The notes beneath the pieces were generated by a model that saw only the letters and a list, made by a program, of their open reading frames with translations, made no database searches and was not told the DNA's origin. A stretch of DNA of 64,000 nucleotides from contig NW_003314297.1 in assembly GCF_000143415.4 (NCBI RefSeq), positions 800,723-864,722 on the forward strand. Reading direction: 5' to 3'. This document shows positions 10,638 to 21,472 of this stretch, piece by piece. Both the position numbers and the translations under genes were made by a program. This DNA is from Selaginella moellendorffii (Eukaryota; Streptophyta; Lycopodiopsida; Selaginellales; Selaginellaceae). Position 1 is the stretch's first letter. Every line of letters starts with the position of its first letter.

Positions 10638-13600
10638 ATGGCGTCTTCGCTTTGCGCGGCAGCGTCTTCGCTAGGAATTTTGTCAGTGCATTCTCACACT
10701 CGAGGCAGAGGTAATCTCTCTTAGCAGTCATTTTGTTCCATGGAAGCTGAGAATGCTGGATTGATTGGTGCAGTAGGAGCTGGATACGAAGGACTTAGAT
10801 ATTACAATGACCTCGATGATCATCTCAGAGCTGTGAGTTTCTTGCTATAAGCTAGAAGTATGATTGTTTTCCTTGAAAACTTTCACAGGACCTTTCAAGT
10901 CTATCGGCCGCGACAAGGATTCTTCCATCGACGCGTCCAAGCACGGTAAAGCGTCTTTGTCTTCTCTTTTCTTTCATAGCTTGACTTGATGTTCTTTGAA
11001 AAATGTGTGTAGAAAATCTCAGCAATGATGGGAAATGGTCTCTTCACTCAAACCAGGCCCGATGTGCGAAGGATCGTCCCGGAAGCCAGGCCGAGCACAA
11101 CGGTTGTCAAGGTGGTCTACGTTGTTCTTGAGGCACAATACCAGTCCTCACTCTCCGCGGCGGTAAGGAAGCTCAACAAAGCTAGAAACGACGTCCAGTT
11201 TGAGGTGGTAGGCTACTTGGTCGAGGAGCTCAGGGACAAGGACAACTACGAGATGTTTTGCAAGGATCTCTCCAACGCCAACATTTTCATAGGATCGCTC
11301 ATATTTGTCGAGGAGCTCGCGCAGAAGGTGAAAGAGGCGCTGGAGAAGGAAAGAGAAAGGATGGACGCTGTTCTTGTCTTCCCGTCAATGCCGGAGGTGA
11401 TGAGACTAAACAAGCTGGGATCCTTCGCCATGTCGCAGCTGGGACAGAGCAAAAGTGCCATCGCTCAGCTGATACGGAGGAAGAAGAAAGAAAACGGCGG
11501 AAGATTTGAAGAGTCGATGCTCAAGTTGGTCAGGACAATTCCGAAAGTTCTGAAGTATCTGCCATCCGACAAGGCTCAGGATGCAAGGAAGTTCCTTATG
11601 AGCTTACAGTTCTGGTTAGGAGGCTCGTCAGAGAATTTAGAGAACTTGCTGCTCATGGTTTCGGGGTCATACGTTCCAAGTCTCAAGGGGAAGGATTTAG
11701 CATATGGAGAGCCTGTAGTCTTTCTGGACACTGGGATATGGCATCCGCTCGCTCCTACGATGTTTGACGACGTGAAAGAGTACTTGAACTGGTACGGGAC
11801 GAGAAGAGACATGAGCGACAGCCTGAAAGATCCGAATGCTCCCATAGTCGGCCTTATTCTCCAGAGAAGTCACATTGTAACGGGGGATGATGGTCACTAC
11901 GTAGCCGTTGTCATGGGACTGGAAGCTAAAGGTGCCAAAGTCGTGCCAATATTCGCAGGAGGACTCGACTTTTCCATGCCGGTGGAGAGGTTTTTATACG
12001 ATCCCATCTCGAAGAAGCCACTTGTTCAGTCGGTGGTGTCGCTAACCGGATTTGCACTGGTCGGAGGGCCTGCCAGTCAAGACCACCCTCGAGCAGTGGA
12101 GGCTCTAACAAAGCTGGACGTCCCATATCTCGTGGCGCTTCCTCTTGTTTTCCAAACCACGGAAGAATGGCTTGGAAGCACGCTGGGTCTTCATCCAATT
12201 CAGGTGGCTCTTCAAGTTGCTTTGCCGGAACTAGACGGAGGATTGGAACCAATTGTCTTCTCTGGTCGCGACAGTCGGACAGGTACTGCTCAGCTTTGAT
12301 TTATTTGGTTTTCTAACGAACGTTTTCCTTTGTTTCTTTCAGGAAAGTCGCATGCTTTACACCATCGCGTGGAGCAGCTTTGCACCCGGGCTGTTAAGTG
12401 GGCCAATCTAAAGCGAAAGAGTGTGGTAAGCTTTTGTTGATTTTGTATCCCCACGAAAACGTTTAAAACGTGGACGACATGCAGGCAGATAAGAAACTCG
12501 CGGTCACAGTCTTCAGCTTTCCACCAGATAAAGGAAATGTGGGAACCGCGGCTTATCTCAACGTGTTCTCTTCAATCTTCAGTGTTCTAACGGATCTCAA
12601 AAAGGACGGCTACAACGTAGATGGTCTGCCAGAAACAGCCGAGGGCCTGATCGAGGACATTCTTCACGACAAAGAAGCGAAGTTTAGCAGCCCCAACCTG
12701 AACGTCGCATACAAGATGAGCGTTCGAGAGTATGAGAAGCTGACTCCGTATGCCAAATCTTTGGAAGAAAGCTGGGGTAAGCCACCAGGGAATCTAAACT
12801 CAGATGGTGCCAACTTACTCGTCTACGGGAAGCAATATGGAAACGTTTTTATTGGAGTGCAGCCAACTTTTGGATATGAAGGCGATCCTATGAGACTTTT
12901 GTTTGCGAAGTCTGCCAGCCCTCACCACGGTTTTGCGGCTTACTACACGTTTCTCGAGAGGATATTTGAAGCGGACGCAGTTCTCCACTTTGGTACTCAT
13001 GGCTCGCTCGAGTTCATGCCCGGAAAGCAAGTTGGAATGAGCGACGCCTGCTTCCCAGACAGCTTGATCGGAAACATTCCCAACGTTTACTACTACGCAG
13101 CAAACAATCCTTCCGAAGCCACTATTGCCAAGCGGAGGAGCTATGCAAACACCATCAGCTATTTAACGCCTCCAGCGGAGAATGCCGGTCTTTACAAGGG
13201 GCTGAAGCAGCTCAGCGAGCTCATTGCATCATATCAGTCTCTCAAAGACAGCGGCCGAGGAAACCAGATCGTTAGCAGCATCATAAGCACGGCAAAACAG
13301 TGCAACCTTGACAAAGATGTGGCATTGCCAGAGGAAGAAGTCGACTTAAACCCGGAGGAGAGGGACTTGGTGGTTGGAAAAATATACGGAAAGATCATGG
13401 AGATTGAGTCCCGGCTATTGCCTTGCGGCTTGCACGTCATTGGAGAGCCTCCGACTGCCTTAGAAGCTGTGGCAACGCTCGTCAATATTGCCGCTTTGGA
13501 CAGGCCAGACGAAAACATCTATGGTCTTCCTGGGATTCTTTCTTCGGCCGTTGGTAAGGATATGGAGAGCGTTTACAGGAACGCAGACAAGGGAAATTTA

Positions 13601-15293
13601 GAAGACGTGGAGCTTCTCAAGGAGATAACTGATACGTGCCGGGAGATCATATCTTGCTACGTCAACAAGACAACTGACAAGAACGGCCAAGTCGTCAATG
13701 TCCTCGACAAGCTGGGAAACTTTGGCTTTCTCAACATGGGAAGAAAAGAGCCGTGGCTCGAGGTGGTATACAAAACGAAGTTCAGGGACGCCAACCAGGA
13801 AAAGCTCCGGGTTCTTTTCGATTTTCTCAACGAGTGTCTCAAGCTCATCGTGGCGGACAACGAACTTCAGGGACTTAAGCAAGCTCTAGATGGGAGATAT
13901 GTGGAGCCCGGTCCAGGAGGAGATCCTATCAGGAATCCGAAAGTTCTTCCGACTGGAAAAAACATCCATGCATTGGATCCGCAAGCAATCCCAACGATAG
14001 CTGCTCTTCAGAGCGCCAAAGTCGTGGTGGAGCGCCTGCTGGAGCGTCAGAAGCTGGAAAACGAGGGAAAGTATCCCGAGACAATAGCTCTGGTGCTGTG
14101 GGGAACGGACAACATCAAGACTTATGGAGAGTCGCTTGCTCAAGTTCTATGGATGCTTGGAGTCAAGCCGGTGCCGGACGCCTTGGGACGTGTTAACAAG
14201 ATCGAGCCTGTGTCGCTGGAGGAGCTAGGAAGGCCAAGGATCGACGTCGTGGTGAATTGCTCCGGGGTGTTTAGAGACTTGTTCATCAACCAGGTCAGTT
14301 TTCTTCCTTGTTCTATCATCGGTTTTCTTTGTTTGAGATTCGACACTGACCAAAGTTCGCTCGTGTAGATGAATTTGCTCGATCGAGCAGTGAAGATGGT
14401 CGCAGAGCTGGACGAGCCTGCAGAGCAAAACTTCGTCCGCAAGCATGTGCTGGAGCAGGCCAAGAGCCTCGGCGTGGAAGTTCGCGAAGCTGCAACACGC
14501 ATCTTCTCCAACGCCTCGGGCTCTTACTCCTCAAACGTCAACCTGGCGGTGGAAAACTCGTCGTGGGACAACGAAAAGCAGCTGCAGGACATGTACCTGA
14601 CGAGGAAATCCTTCGCCTTCGACTCCGACACCCCAGGCGCGGGGATGAGCGAGAAGCGCAAGATCTTCGAAGCGGCTCTGGCAACGGCAGACGCGACTTT
14701 CCAGAACCTCGACTCGTCGGAGATCTCCCTCACTGACGTCAGCCACTACTTCGACTCGGACCCCACGAAACTCGTCCAGAGCCTCCGAGGCGACAAGAAG
14801 AAGCCCAGCGCGTACATTGCCGACACAACCACGGCAAACGCTCAGGTAAGAGTGGAGTGTTTCTAGCTTCTTGTTCTTCCAAGATCTAACAAGCTTCTCA
14901 TCGATCAAACAGGTAAGAACTCTCGGAGAAACCGTGAGGCTGGACGCGAGAACCAAGCTGCTGAATCCAAAGTGGTACGAAGGCATGCTGTCGAGCGGCT
15001 ACGAGGGCGTGCGCGAGATCGAGAAGAGGCTGACGAACACCATGGGGTGGAGCGCCACCTCCGGCCAAGTCGATAACTGGGTCTACGAGGAGGCCAACAC
15101 GACGTTCATCGAGGACGAGGCGATGCAAAAGCGGCTGCTCGAGACCAATCCAAACTCCTTCCGCAAGCTCGTCGCCACATTCTTGGAAGCCAACGGCCGC
15201 GGCTACTGGGAGACCTCGGACGAGAACTTGGAGAAGCTCCGCCAGTTATACGCCGAAGTGGAGGATCGCATCGAAGGGGTCGAGAGGAACTAA
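10638..15293 (+). CDS. CHLH: Magnesium-protoporphyrin IX chelatase subunit H (ChlH/GUN5)
   Basis: Porphyrin-binding catalytic subunit that, with ChlI and ChlD and helped by GUN4, inserts Mg2+ into protoporphyrin IX in the plastid; GUN5 also acts in plastid-to-nucleus signalling. Eight exons: 10638-10710, 10774-10832, 10889-10945, 11013-12282, 12343-12425, 12485-14293, 14369-14845, 14913-15293 (4,209 nt, 1,402 residues; typical plant ChlH is about 1,380). Landmarks: [93 protein letters not shown] and the C-terminal [14 protein letters not shown]. Residues 1 to about 63, coded by three tiny exons, should be the plastid transit peptide; its Ser/Ala-rich first part fits, the acidic exon 2 less so. 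The gene shares its upstream region with MIOX. Identification is certain; the first two exon junctions are less so. Confidence 0.96.
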
Positions 15294-15450
15294 AAGGTAA
15301 CACATTGTAAATTATTTTTACAGCAATAAATTACCTCAAGTTTTTGTTACCTCATAGAGGAAATTATTTTTACAACAAAAGTTACAAAGTTTTTATCAAT
15401 AACTTGACATGGATGTCACAAGGTTAAAACTCTGTAAAAAAGAAACTTTC
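15294..15450. other. 3' region of CHLH
   Basis: AT-rich, with a diverged short repeat (AAATTATTTTTACA at about 15311 and 15361). On the minus strand a T6 run (15436-15441) lies just downstream of the tRNA-like gene and could end Pol III transcription. Confidence 0.4.
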
Positions 15451-15523
15451 GTGGACGGCAGGATTCGAACCTGCGCGAGTAAAACTCACATGGCATGCCC
15501 GATAACCACTCCGGCACGTCCAC
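15451..15523 (-). tRNA. tRNA-Ser-like gene lacking the anticodon loop (probable pseudogene)
   Basis: The reverse complement starts GTGGACGTGCCGGAGTGG and ends GGTTCGAATCC then TGCCGTCCAC. The 7-bp acceptor stem (GTGGACG/CGTCCAC), D arm, long class II variable arm (GTGAGTTTTACTCGC) and T arm are all present and match plant tRNA-Ser. Where tRNA-Ser has a full anticodon stem-loop, this copy has only CATG-C-CATG, so about 8-9 nt including the anticodon are missing; total length is 73 nt instead of about 82. The A box (TGCCGGAGTGG), B box and a downstream T6 run remain intact, so it could still be transcribed. The match to tRNA-Ser is from memory of plant sequences. Confidence 0.65.
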
Positions 15524-15644
15524 GTCACCTACACGCCATGGAAGTGTTCTTCCCGCCAAGACCGCGAGCGTTTTTCTAAAATCTAGGGCTCATATTTTAT
15601 TCGATGGGGGAGGAGGAAGAACAGGAGCATCGTGCTGAGCGATC

Positions 15645-17766
15645 ATGGCGGCAGTGCCCGGAAAGATCCCGGCCAGTCAGCGTGCTGTTGCTTTCGGTAA
15701 GCTGGGCCTACTCTCACGGGTGTCTTGTTGTCGTTCTCGCGCCGCGCGATTTCGTCCTGGCTACCTCTCCCTCTCACCTCGACGAGGTCTCGCGGCCGCC
15801 ACTTGCACTGCGTCAGTCGCTATGGATCCACTGCAAACCGATCGCCTGGTCGCGGAGCTGCGCGATGCGTTCCGGAGCGGGCGGACGCGCCCCATGGAAT
15901 GGCGCGCGGCGCAGCTCCGCGCCATGCTGCGGATGATCGATGAGCGGGAGGGGGAGATCATCGAGGCGCTGGATCGGGATATTGGGAAGCCAGCGTACGA
16001 GACATATGTTGCGGAGGTGGGAGATTTTTTTCTTCCTTTGTTTTTGTCGCTCTATAAGTTTTTGTTGTCTCAGCTCTCGACGATAGCCAATTCGTGTACA
16101 AATGCTCTCAAACATCTCAGAAGCTGGATGGCTCCAGACAAGGTAGTTTTGATCGATCGATTTTGCAAAAGATCGTCTTTTGCTGCTGGCAGGTCTCGAC
16201 ATCGATGATCAGCTTTCCTTCATCCGGAGAAATCGTCCCAGAGCCCCTCGGCGTTGCGCTCGTTATCTCTGCCTGGAACTTCCCTTTCCGTGAGTCTCTG
16301 GAATTCTAGTTCTCATGACTAGTGTTTTCTTTTCTTTTCCTGTAGTGCTGTCTCTGGATCCCGTCATCGGTGCCATCTGTGCTGGGAACGCGGTGGTCTT
16401 GAAACCATCGGAGCTTGCACCGGCCACTGCTGCTTTGCTTGCAAAACTGGTTCCTTTGTACTTGGACAAGAAGGCCATTCGCGTTGTAGAAGGAGGTGTT
16501 CCGGAGACAACAGCTCTTCTGGATCAGCAGTGGGACAAGATTTTCTACACTGGTAAGTTGATAACTTCTTTTCAACTGGACGAAGGAAGAACTCACTCTA
16601 TCATCGCAGGGAGCACGCGTGTGGGCAAGATAGTCATGGCTGCTGCTGCCAAGAATCTGACACCGGTGGTGTTGGAGCTCGGGGGAAAGTCCCCGGTTCT
16701 TGTTGATTCCAATGTAGATGTCAAGGTACAGTCCATTGCGTGACTTGTGGAATAACTTGTGAGTCCATTCCTAACTTTACATTAGGTGACTGCGAGGAGA
16801 ATTGCTCTTGGGAAATGGGGCAACAACAACGCACAAGCTTGCATCTCTCCCGATTATATCCTTGCTGACGAATCGGTGGTACCAAAATTGGTACGCTTTT
16901 TATTTCTCTCGCCTCTTTCTTCTGTCGCTTCAACATTAAGTTGTCGCAGATAACTGCCATCAAGGAGTGTTTGCTTGAATTCTATGGGGATGATCCAAGC
17001 AAGTCCAAGGACATCGCTCGCGTCGTCAATGGCTCTCACTTTGAACGCCTCACGGGCCTCTTGGACGAGGACGGGGTGAAAGACAAGATAGTGTTTGGAG
17101 GAGCACGGGACTCAAACAAGCTGTACGTTCATTTTTTGTTTTCTTGTTCGTGTCTTACTATTTCCCTGAACCCCCAGGTTCATCGCTCCCACTGTTATCC
17201 TCGATCCTCCCGCGGACAGTGCCGTCATGACGGAGGAGATTTTTGGACCACTGCTGCCCGTCATCCCGGTGAGTTCTTTTTTTCTCCAGTGCCGCACACA
17301 TACTCAGTTTTTCAACAATAACAGGTTGACTCCATGGAATCCGCCATGAGCTTTGTAAACACGAGGCCCAAACCTCTGGCCCTCTATCTCTTCACTCGCG
17401 ACAAAGCTCTGGAGAAGAAGGTGGTCAGCGAAACATCAGCGGGAGGCATGGTTGTCAATGACACAGTTTTACATGTAAGTGTGAACGTTTTGTTAGTGGA
17501 TTTTTGATGTTTTTGGTCCTTCGCAGTTTGTCACCGAGACAATGCCTTTCGGTGGCGTCGGGCACAGTGGAATGGGGGCGTACCATGGCAAGTTCTCTTT
17601 CGATGCTTTCAGCCACAGAAAGGCCGTTTTATACCGAGGCTTCTGGGGGGACATGGCGTCGCGATATCCTCCTTACACCATTGCCAAGCAAACTTTTGTA
17701 AAGAATTTTCTCCAAGGGAACTATCTGGAAGCGATCAAGGCCTTACTCCAAACTCTAAGATCATGA
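15645..17766 (+). CDS. Aldehyde dehydrogenase, ALDH3 family (ALDH3H/3I/3F-like)
   Basis: NAD(P)+-dependent oxidation of fatty and stress-derived aldehydes. Ten exons: 15645-16016, 16074-16142, 16193-16289, 16346-16552, 16610-16725, 16786-16890, 16950-17122, 17178-17268, 17325-17474, 17527-17766 (1,620 nt, 539 residues). Family marks: [44 protein letters not shown] (general-base Glu), [10 protein letters not shown] (catalytic Cys), [30 protein letters not shown]. The block before the catalytic Cys reads [11 protein letters not shown], where I recall CNNGQAC in other plant members. The first 59 residues are Arg/Ser-rich and resemble a plastid transit peptide; a second Met (MDPLQTDRL) at 15822 would give a cytosolic form of about 480 residues, the size of the conserved core. 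An out-of-frame ATG at 15604 precedes the first start. Which ALDH3 subgroup it belongs to is unresolved. Confidence 0.92.
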
Positions 17767-17829
17767 TAGATCCTCTATGATGCGAAACTCAACTTTATAA
17801 TTTTAAATGTTGAAAGTTTTGATAGGATA

Positions 17830-20023
17830 TTATATGCTTTCTATCATTCTTTTACGAATAATTTCGATCGCGTCTTTTGGAGGTGTGGTCTTGAAAAGAT
17901 TTCCCCTTTCCTCCACAATCCCAAGTCTCAGGAGCTTACCAACAGCATCCTTGACTTGGAATTCACTCGTCCCACTCTGGAAAGTGTCCATGAGAATATT
18001 ATTGCATTGATCTTGCAGCTCCTGCAATGAAACTTAGCGATGCCCAGAACGCAAATATAAATTAGACAAACCTCTTCGTCAAGACACTTTTCGTCAGGCT
18101 GCCTAAGTAAAACATAGTACGCTATAATAGCCTCTTTCACCTGTTTTATGCAGACAGACACCATTTTAAAGAGCTCTATGAGTTAACATCCTTCTCACCT
18201 CTTGCTGGATGGCCTCATCCATAACATACAAGAGAGTTCCATGTCCACAATCAAGCTGTTTATCCTCCATGAGCTTGTTGATGAGCCTCTCGTACTCGAG
18301 AACATTCATAGTGAACCTGCATTCATAGTGGAAAATCGATGAGAAAGAAGCCTTAGTTGCTTGATAGATTGACACTTACGTTAGATAAACTTTTGTGGCA
18401 TAACTGAAAAAAACTACAAGCATTCCGATCACCAGGCCCATGGGATTGTGCTGCCGCAAGGCTGATAGAATCCCCACCTAAAGACCTTGAGCGATAAGCT
18501 TAATTCTGAAAACATTGGACTTACTAGAGAAATGAAGAAGAACACCAAAAGTGTGATCCAGTCCGTAAATGGGAGCTTTGGATGCTTTTTAGCGGGCTGT
18601 AATAAAAACAAAATCGTGAGATAAGTGAGAGATATAGCATCGGATATTATACCAGGATAAGCTCCATGTCTGCCATTGGAATTCCCTTGTAGTGCCTTAT
18701 GTGAATGCCGCGCTCTCCATGGCAGGAAGTATGGGTCAAACTTGTGGCTTTCCTGTACGCAATCTCAATTCAGCGAAAACTCTCAAAACAACTCATGAAA
18801 ACAACCTGTAGACTATGATCATGTGATCAAATGTTGGCTCTTGCAGATCGAGCTTCTGAAAAAACTTCTTAAATCGGAACGAGTTTGACACGTGAATTCG
18901 CTTCACACATATGAAGTTCTCAGACGTCCTGCCATAGAGTGAACTAAGATTATTGTAAGTGCTTCGGAGTAAATGAATAAAACTTACCTTGCAGGTTCCG
19001 ACTCGCGACTCTTAGACTCTTCTGCAACAGACTTCCTGCGGCAAAAGCTCACCAACCTTGTAAGGATCAGAAGAAGTATGGGCTCACATACCCCAAGAGC
19101 CAGCGCCATGCTTTCACAGCATAGAGTTTGATGGTGTTCCAGAAAAATTTAAGGATGCAATCAATCTTTGCTTGATAGAACTGACCGCTCTTTCTATCTA
19201 TCCCAATGCCTCGACGAAATATTACGTAGAGGGAGCCTAAGTCCCCGCCAGGATTGATATCGTGATATTTCGAGTCCTTGAAGAACTGATCGTCAAGCTG
19301 GACAACAGAAGGAAAGACGTCGTCATTCAGAATTAATTCTTCATCCTATACTACGACCTTTTTCCGATTGATTTTCGTGGTCAAATGGAAGAGATACTGA
19401 CTGGAGGTGGCCACTTTCAGCTCTTGCGCGCTCAAAGGCTTGAAGTTACTTTTGTCCATGGCCTGAGAGCTTGTCTATATTATAATCACTGAACCGTAGC
19501 AGGAAAAGTGAGAGACACTTACGTCGGATAAAAGCTCGAGAAATCTATCCTGACTTTCCTTGACTTGGGATTCAGAAAAGCTTTCCAGCTTCTTGACATT
19601 GCCAAGAGGATTGAAGAGCTCATAGACATCCTGCAATGTTCTTTCAATGAAAGAGAAGAAAACTTGAAACAGTAGACCAGACGCTGTAGCTTACAGTGAG
19701 ATTCTCTCGTCTAGAGCGGTACTGCAAGGCGATTATTTGCTCCAGCTTGTCACAAAGCAGCAGAAAATCATCCCGATGCGCTGAAAAGGCAAGGGGTCTT
19801 ATAAACCAAAATGCTACGCAATCTAGTACCCTGACCGATAATGGAAGAGCAGAGCTTGGAGATGAGCTCCTTCTTGGGAATCTCGATCACAATCTCCCGC
19901 TTGAGGCGGATGCTGTGGTCCTCCACTCGCAATTCGATCTCCGACCTGCCCCTGTGACAAGAAGCACAATCAGGGGGCGGGCGAGAAAGATGAAAGAATC
20001 AAACATACGCAGTGTACTTACAT
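17830..20023 (-). CDS. DUF3754 (TMEM143-like) membrane protein, complete founding copy
   Basis: Protein of unknown function found in plants and other eukaryotes. First exons: end of exon 1 at 20022, then 19951-19830, 19780-19695, 19630-19523, 19462 to about 19400, followed by several more down to the stop at 17830. The only frame joining exon 1 to exon 2 without a stop begins at an ATG made by splicing (AT at 20023-20022, G at 19951), giving MGRSEIELRVEDHSIRLKR, which fits the known N-terminus of the family. Later signatures: AMDKSNFKPLSAQELKVAT, YVIFRRGIGIDRKSG (near 19230), IHIRHYKGIPMADMELIL (near 18680) and hydrophobic, membrane-like segments near 18430-18590. The C-terminus is TTPPKDAIEIIRKRMIESI. 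Its first five exons recur as broken copies at about 37.8, 53.0 and 61.0 kb. Middle exon edges were not all resolved. Confidence 0.78.
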
Positions 20024-20099
20024 TGCTTTGGCAAGAATAGAGGGATGGCGCCCCCGCCCAGCTGCATTTTGTTCGCGGCAGCGCCATCGCTTTGCTTGC

Positions 20100-20310
20100 T
20101 GCCTACTCGTGAATCTCCTCCTTGCGGATCAAGGAAGAAAATAAAAAATATTAGGGCTCTACATTTGAATAATCGAGGGCGTGACGTGGATTAGGGCATG
20201 CGAGGTGGGCCCGTTAAGGGTAACTAGCTGTTTCTCGAATATGCTTACTTTAATACCCTTTCTATTATTAGGCGCCCTTACCCTAACCCTAACCCTTCTA
20301 ACCTTTCAGG
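20100..20310. promoter_or_regulatory. Promoter block of the DUF3754 gene (TGGGCC site plus CCCTAA run), unit 1
   Basis: TGGGCC (20206-20211, inside the palindrome GGGCCC) is a plant site II motif. About 65 bp further is an interstitial telomere-like run CCCTTACCCTAACCCTAACC (about 20276-20295). The same pair recurs in units 2 (38,594 and 38,647), 3 (53,757 and 53,826) and 4 (61,870 and 61,938), always between DUF3754 (-) and the CCR-like gene (+), so it was probably a two-way promoter. In this unit the CCR side is now about 9 kb away. Confidence 0.5.
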
Positions 20311-20639
20311 AGAAATGCCATTCCTTGCCAGGTCTGTGACATTACAATCCATCTGTGAGTTGTCATGCGGCCTACGTGGCTCGTGCAAGGCCTCAAGGTG
20401 GACTTAAACAATTGGGGCGAATTTTACTCGCCACACCAGATCGATTGGAATGAGCTCCTCCTTTTTGAATAAACATATACTGTCAATGTCCGCTGCGCAA
20501 AATTCAGAGTTGGAGATATTCTCTGGAACAAAACATATATAGAAAGGTGCAAGTTTTACGTAGTTATAAATTGAGGAACTATATCCCCTCCTGTCAAATC
20601 TATTTTTATTTCATTGAATTCCCCCTAATAAAAATAGAT

Positions 20640-20822
20640 TCACATCATAATATATTTGATTGCATAATGAGATTCAGCACTTGAAAATTTATGGCTTTCA
20701 AAAGCAATTATATGACTGTCTTGCGTGAGCACAGCACTAATTCCCGCATCACTTACATTTGTTATCACTATGAACGACTTTGCAGCATTTAGAAGAACAA
20801 TGATAGTTGTCATCACTACCAT
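20640..20822 (-). pseudogene. Ty3/Gypsy reverse transcriptase-RNase H fragment
   Basis: The frame contains FIVITNVSDAGISAVLTQDS followed by HIIAFESHKFSSAESHYA. This resembles the RT-RNase H linker of Gypsy polyproteins (a FxVxTDASDxGIGAVLxQ pattern, then IAFxSRKLxxAExxY). No LTR, PBS or neighbouring domain is seen. It lies between the unit 1 promoter block and the DNA transposon and is absent from the other units. Confidence 0.7.
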
Positions 20823-21088
20823 CTTAAGCTGTGCAAACCTAGAAGCTACTGCTTTATTCCACTTTATAAAGAAACAGAAACAGCATTAATGTATACCACA
20901 GAAACAGCATTAATGCATACCACAGAAACAGCGAGCAAACCACTACACATGTGTTGTTTGTTTTTTGTTTCAGGCAAGCAAGAAACAAGCCAATCACTAC
21001 ACATGTGTTTTGGCTGACCAAATTATACTACTGCCCTATAGTAATATTTATAAAGAGTTAAACTTTTCTTATTGCTTGATACAAGTAT

Positions 21089-21472
21089 GGCGTGCAATTC
21101 GTAAAAGGGTGGATTTTACAACTGTGGATTTCATTCACACCACGTGTATGCTTGCTATTGGTCCACATGTATTATGAGTGTGAAAAAAACACAGGCATAG
21201 AATATTTTACGAATATCCAATCCTTATGCCCCGGATGGGGCATCATGCCCATAGCAATGACCCATGCTATGTATGGAATGGAGCCATTCATGGCCCATAG
21301 ACCCATTCATCCCATGCATTCGACCAAGTTGTTAATGTTGCAAACCAAATGGACAATCGACTAAATTGCATACCATACTACCTTATCTAGAGCACTATGT
21401 TCTCACGTCTTGCTCTTGGCGCTCATGGCAAGAGTTTATCTTTCGTTGCAATGCATTTACGAATTGCACGCC
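21089..21472. repeat. Short TIR-bounded block (MITE-like) at the left end of the transposon
   Basis: Bounded by GGCGTGCAATTCGTAAA (21089-21105) and its exact reverse complement TTTACGAATTGCACGCC (21456-21472), total 384 bp. The interior is AT-rich with no coding capacity. It is either a non-autonomous derivative nested at the end or an internal copy of the terminal repeat. Confidence 0.6.

Noticed and set aside
20276-20300. CCCTAA run as a chromosome end or telomere junction
   Set aside because: Only about three units long, repeated at the same place in all four duplicated units, with genes on both sides; it is an interstitial promoter-type motif.
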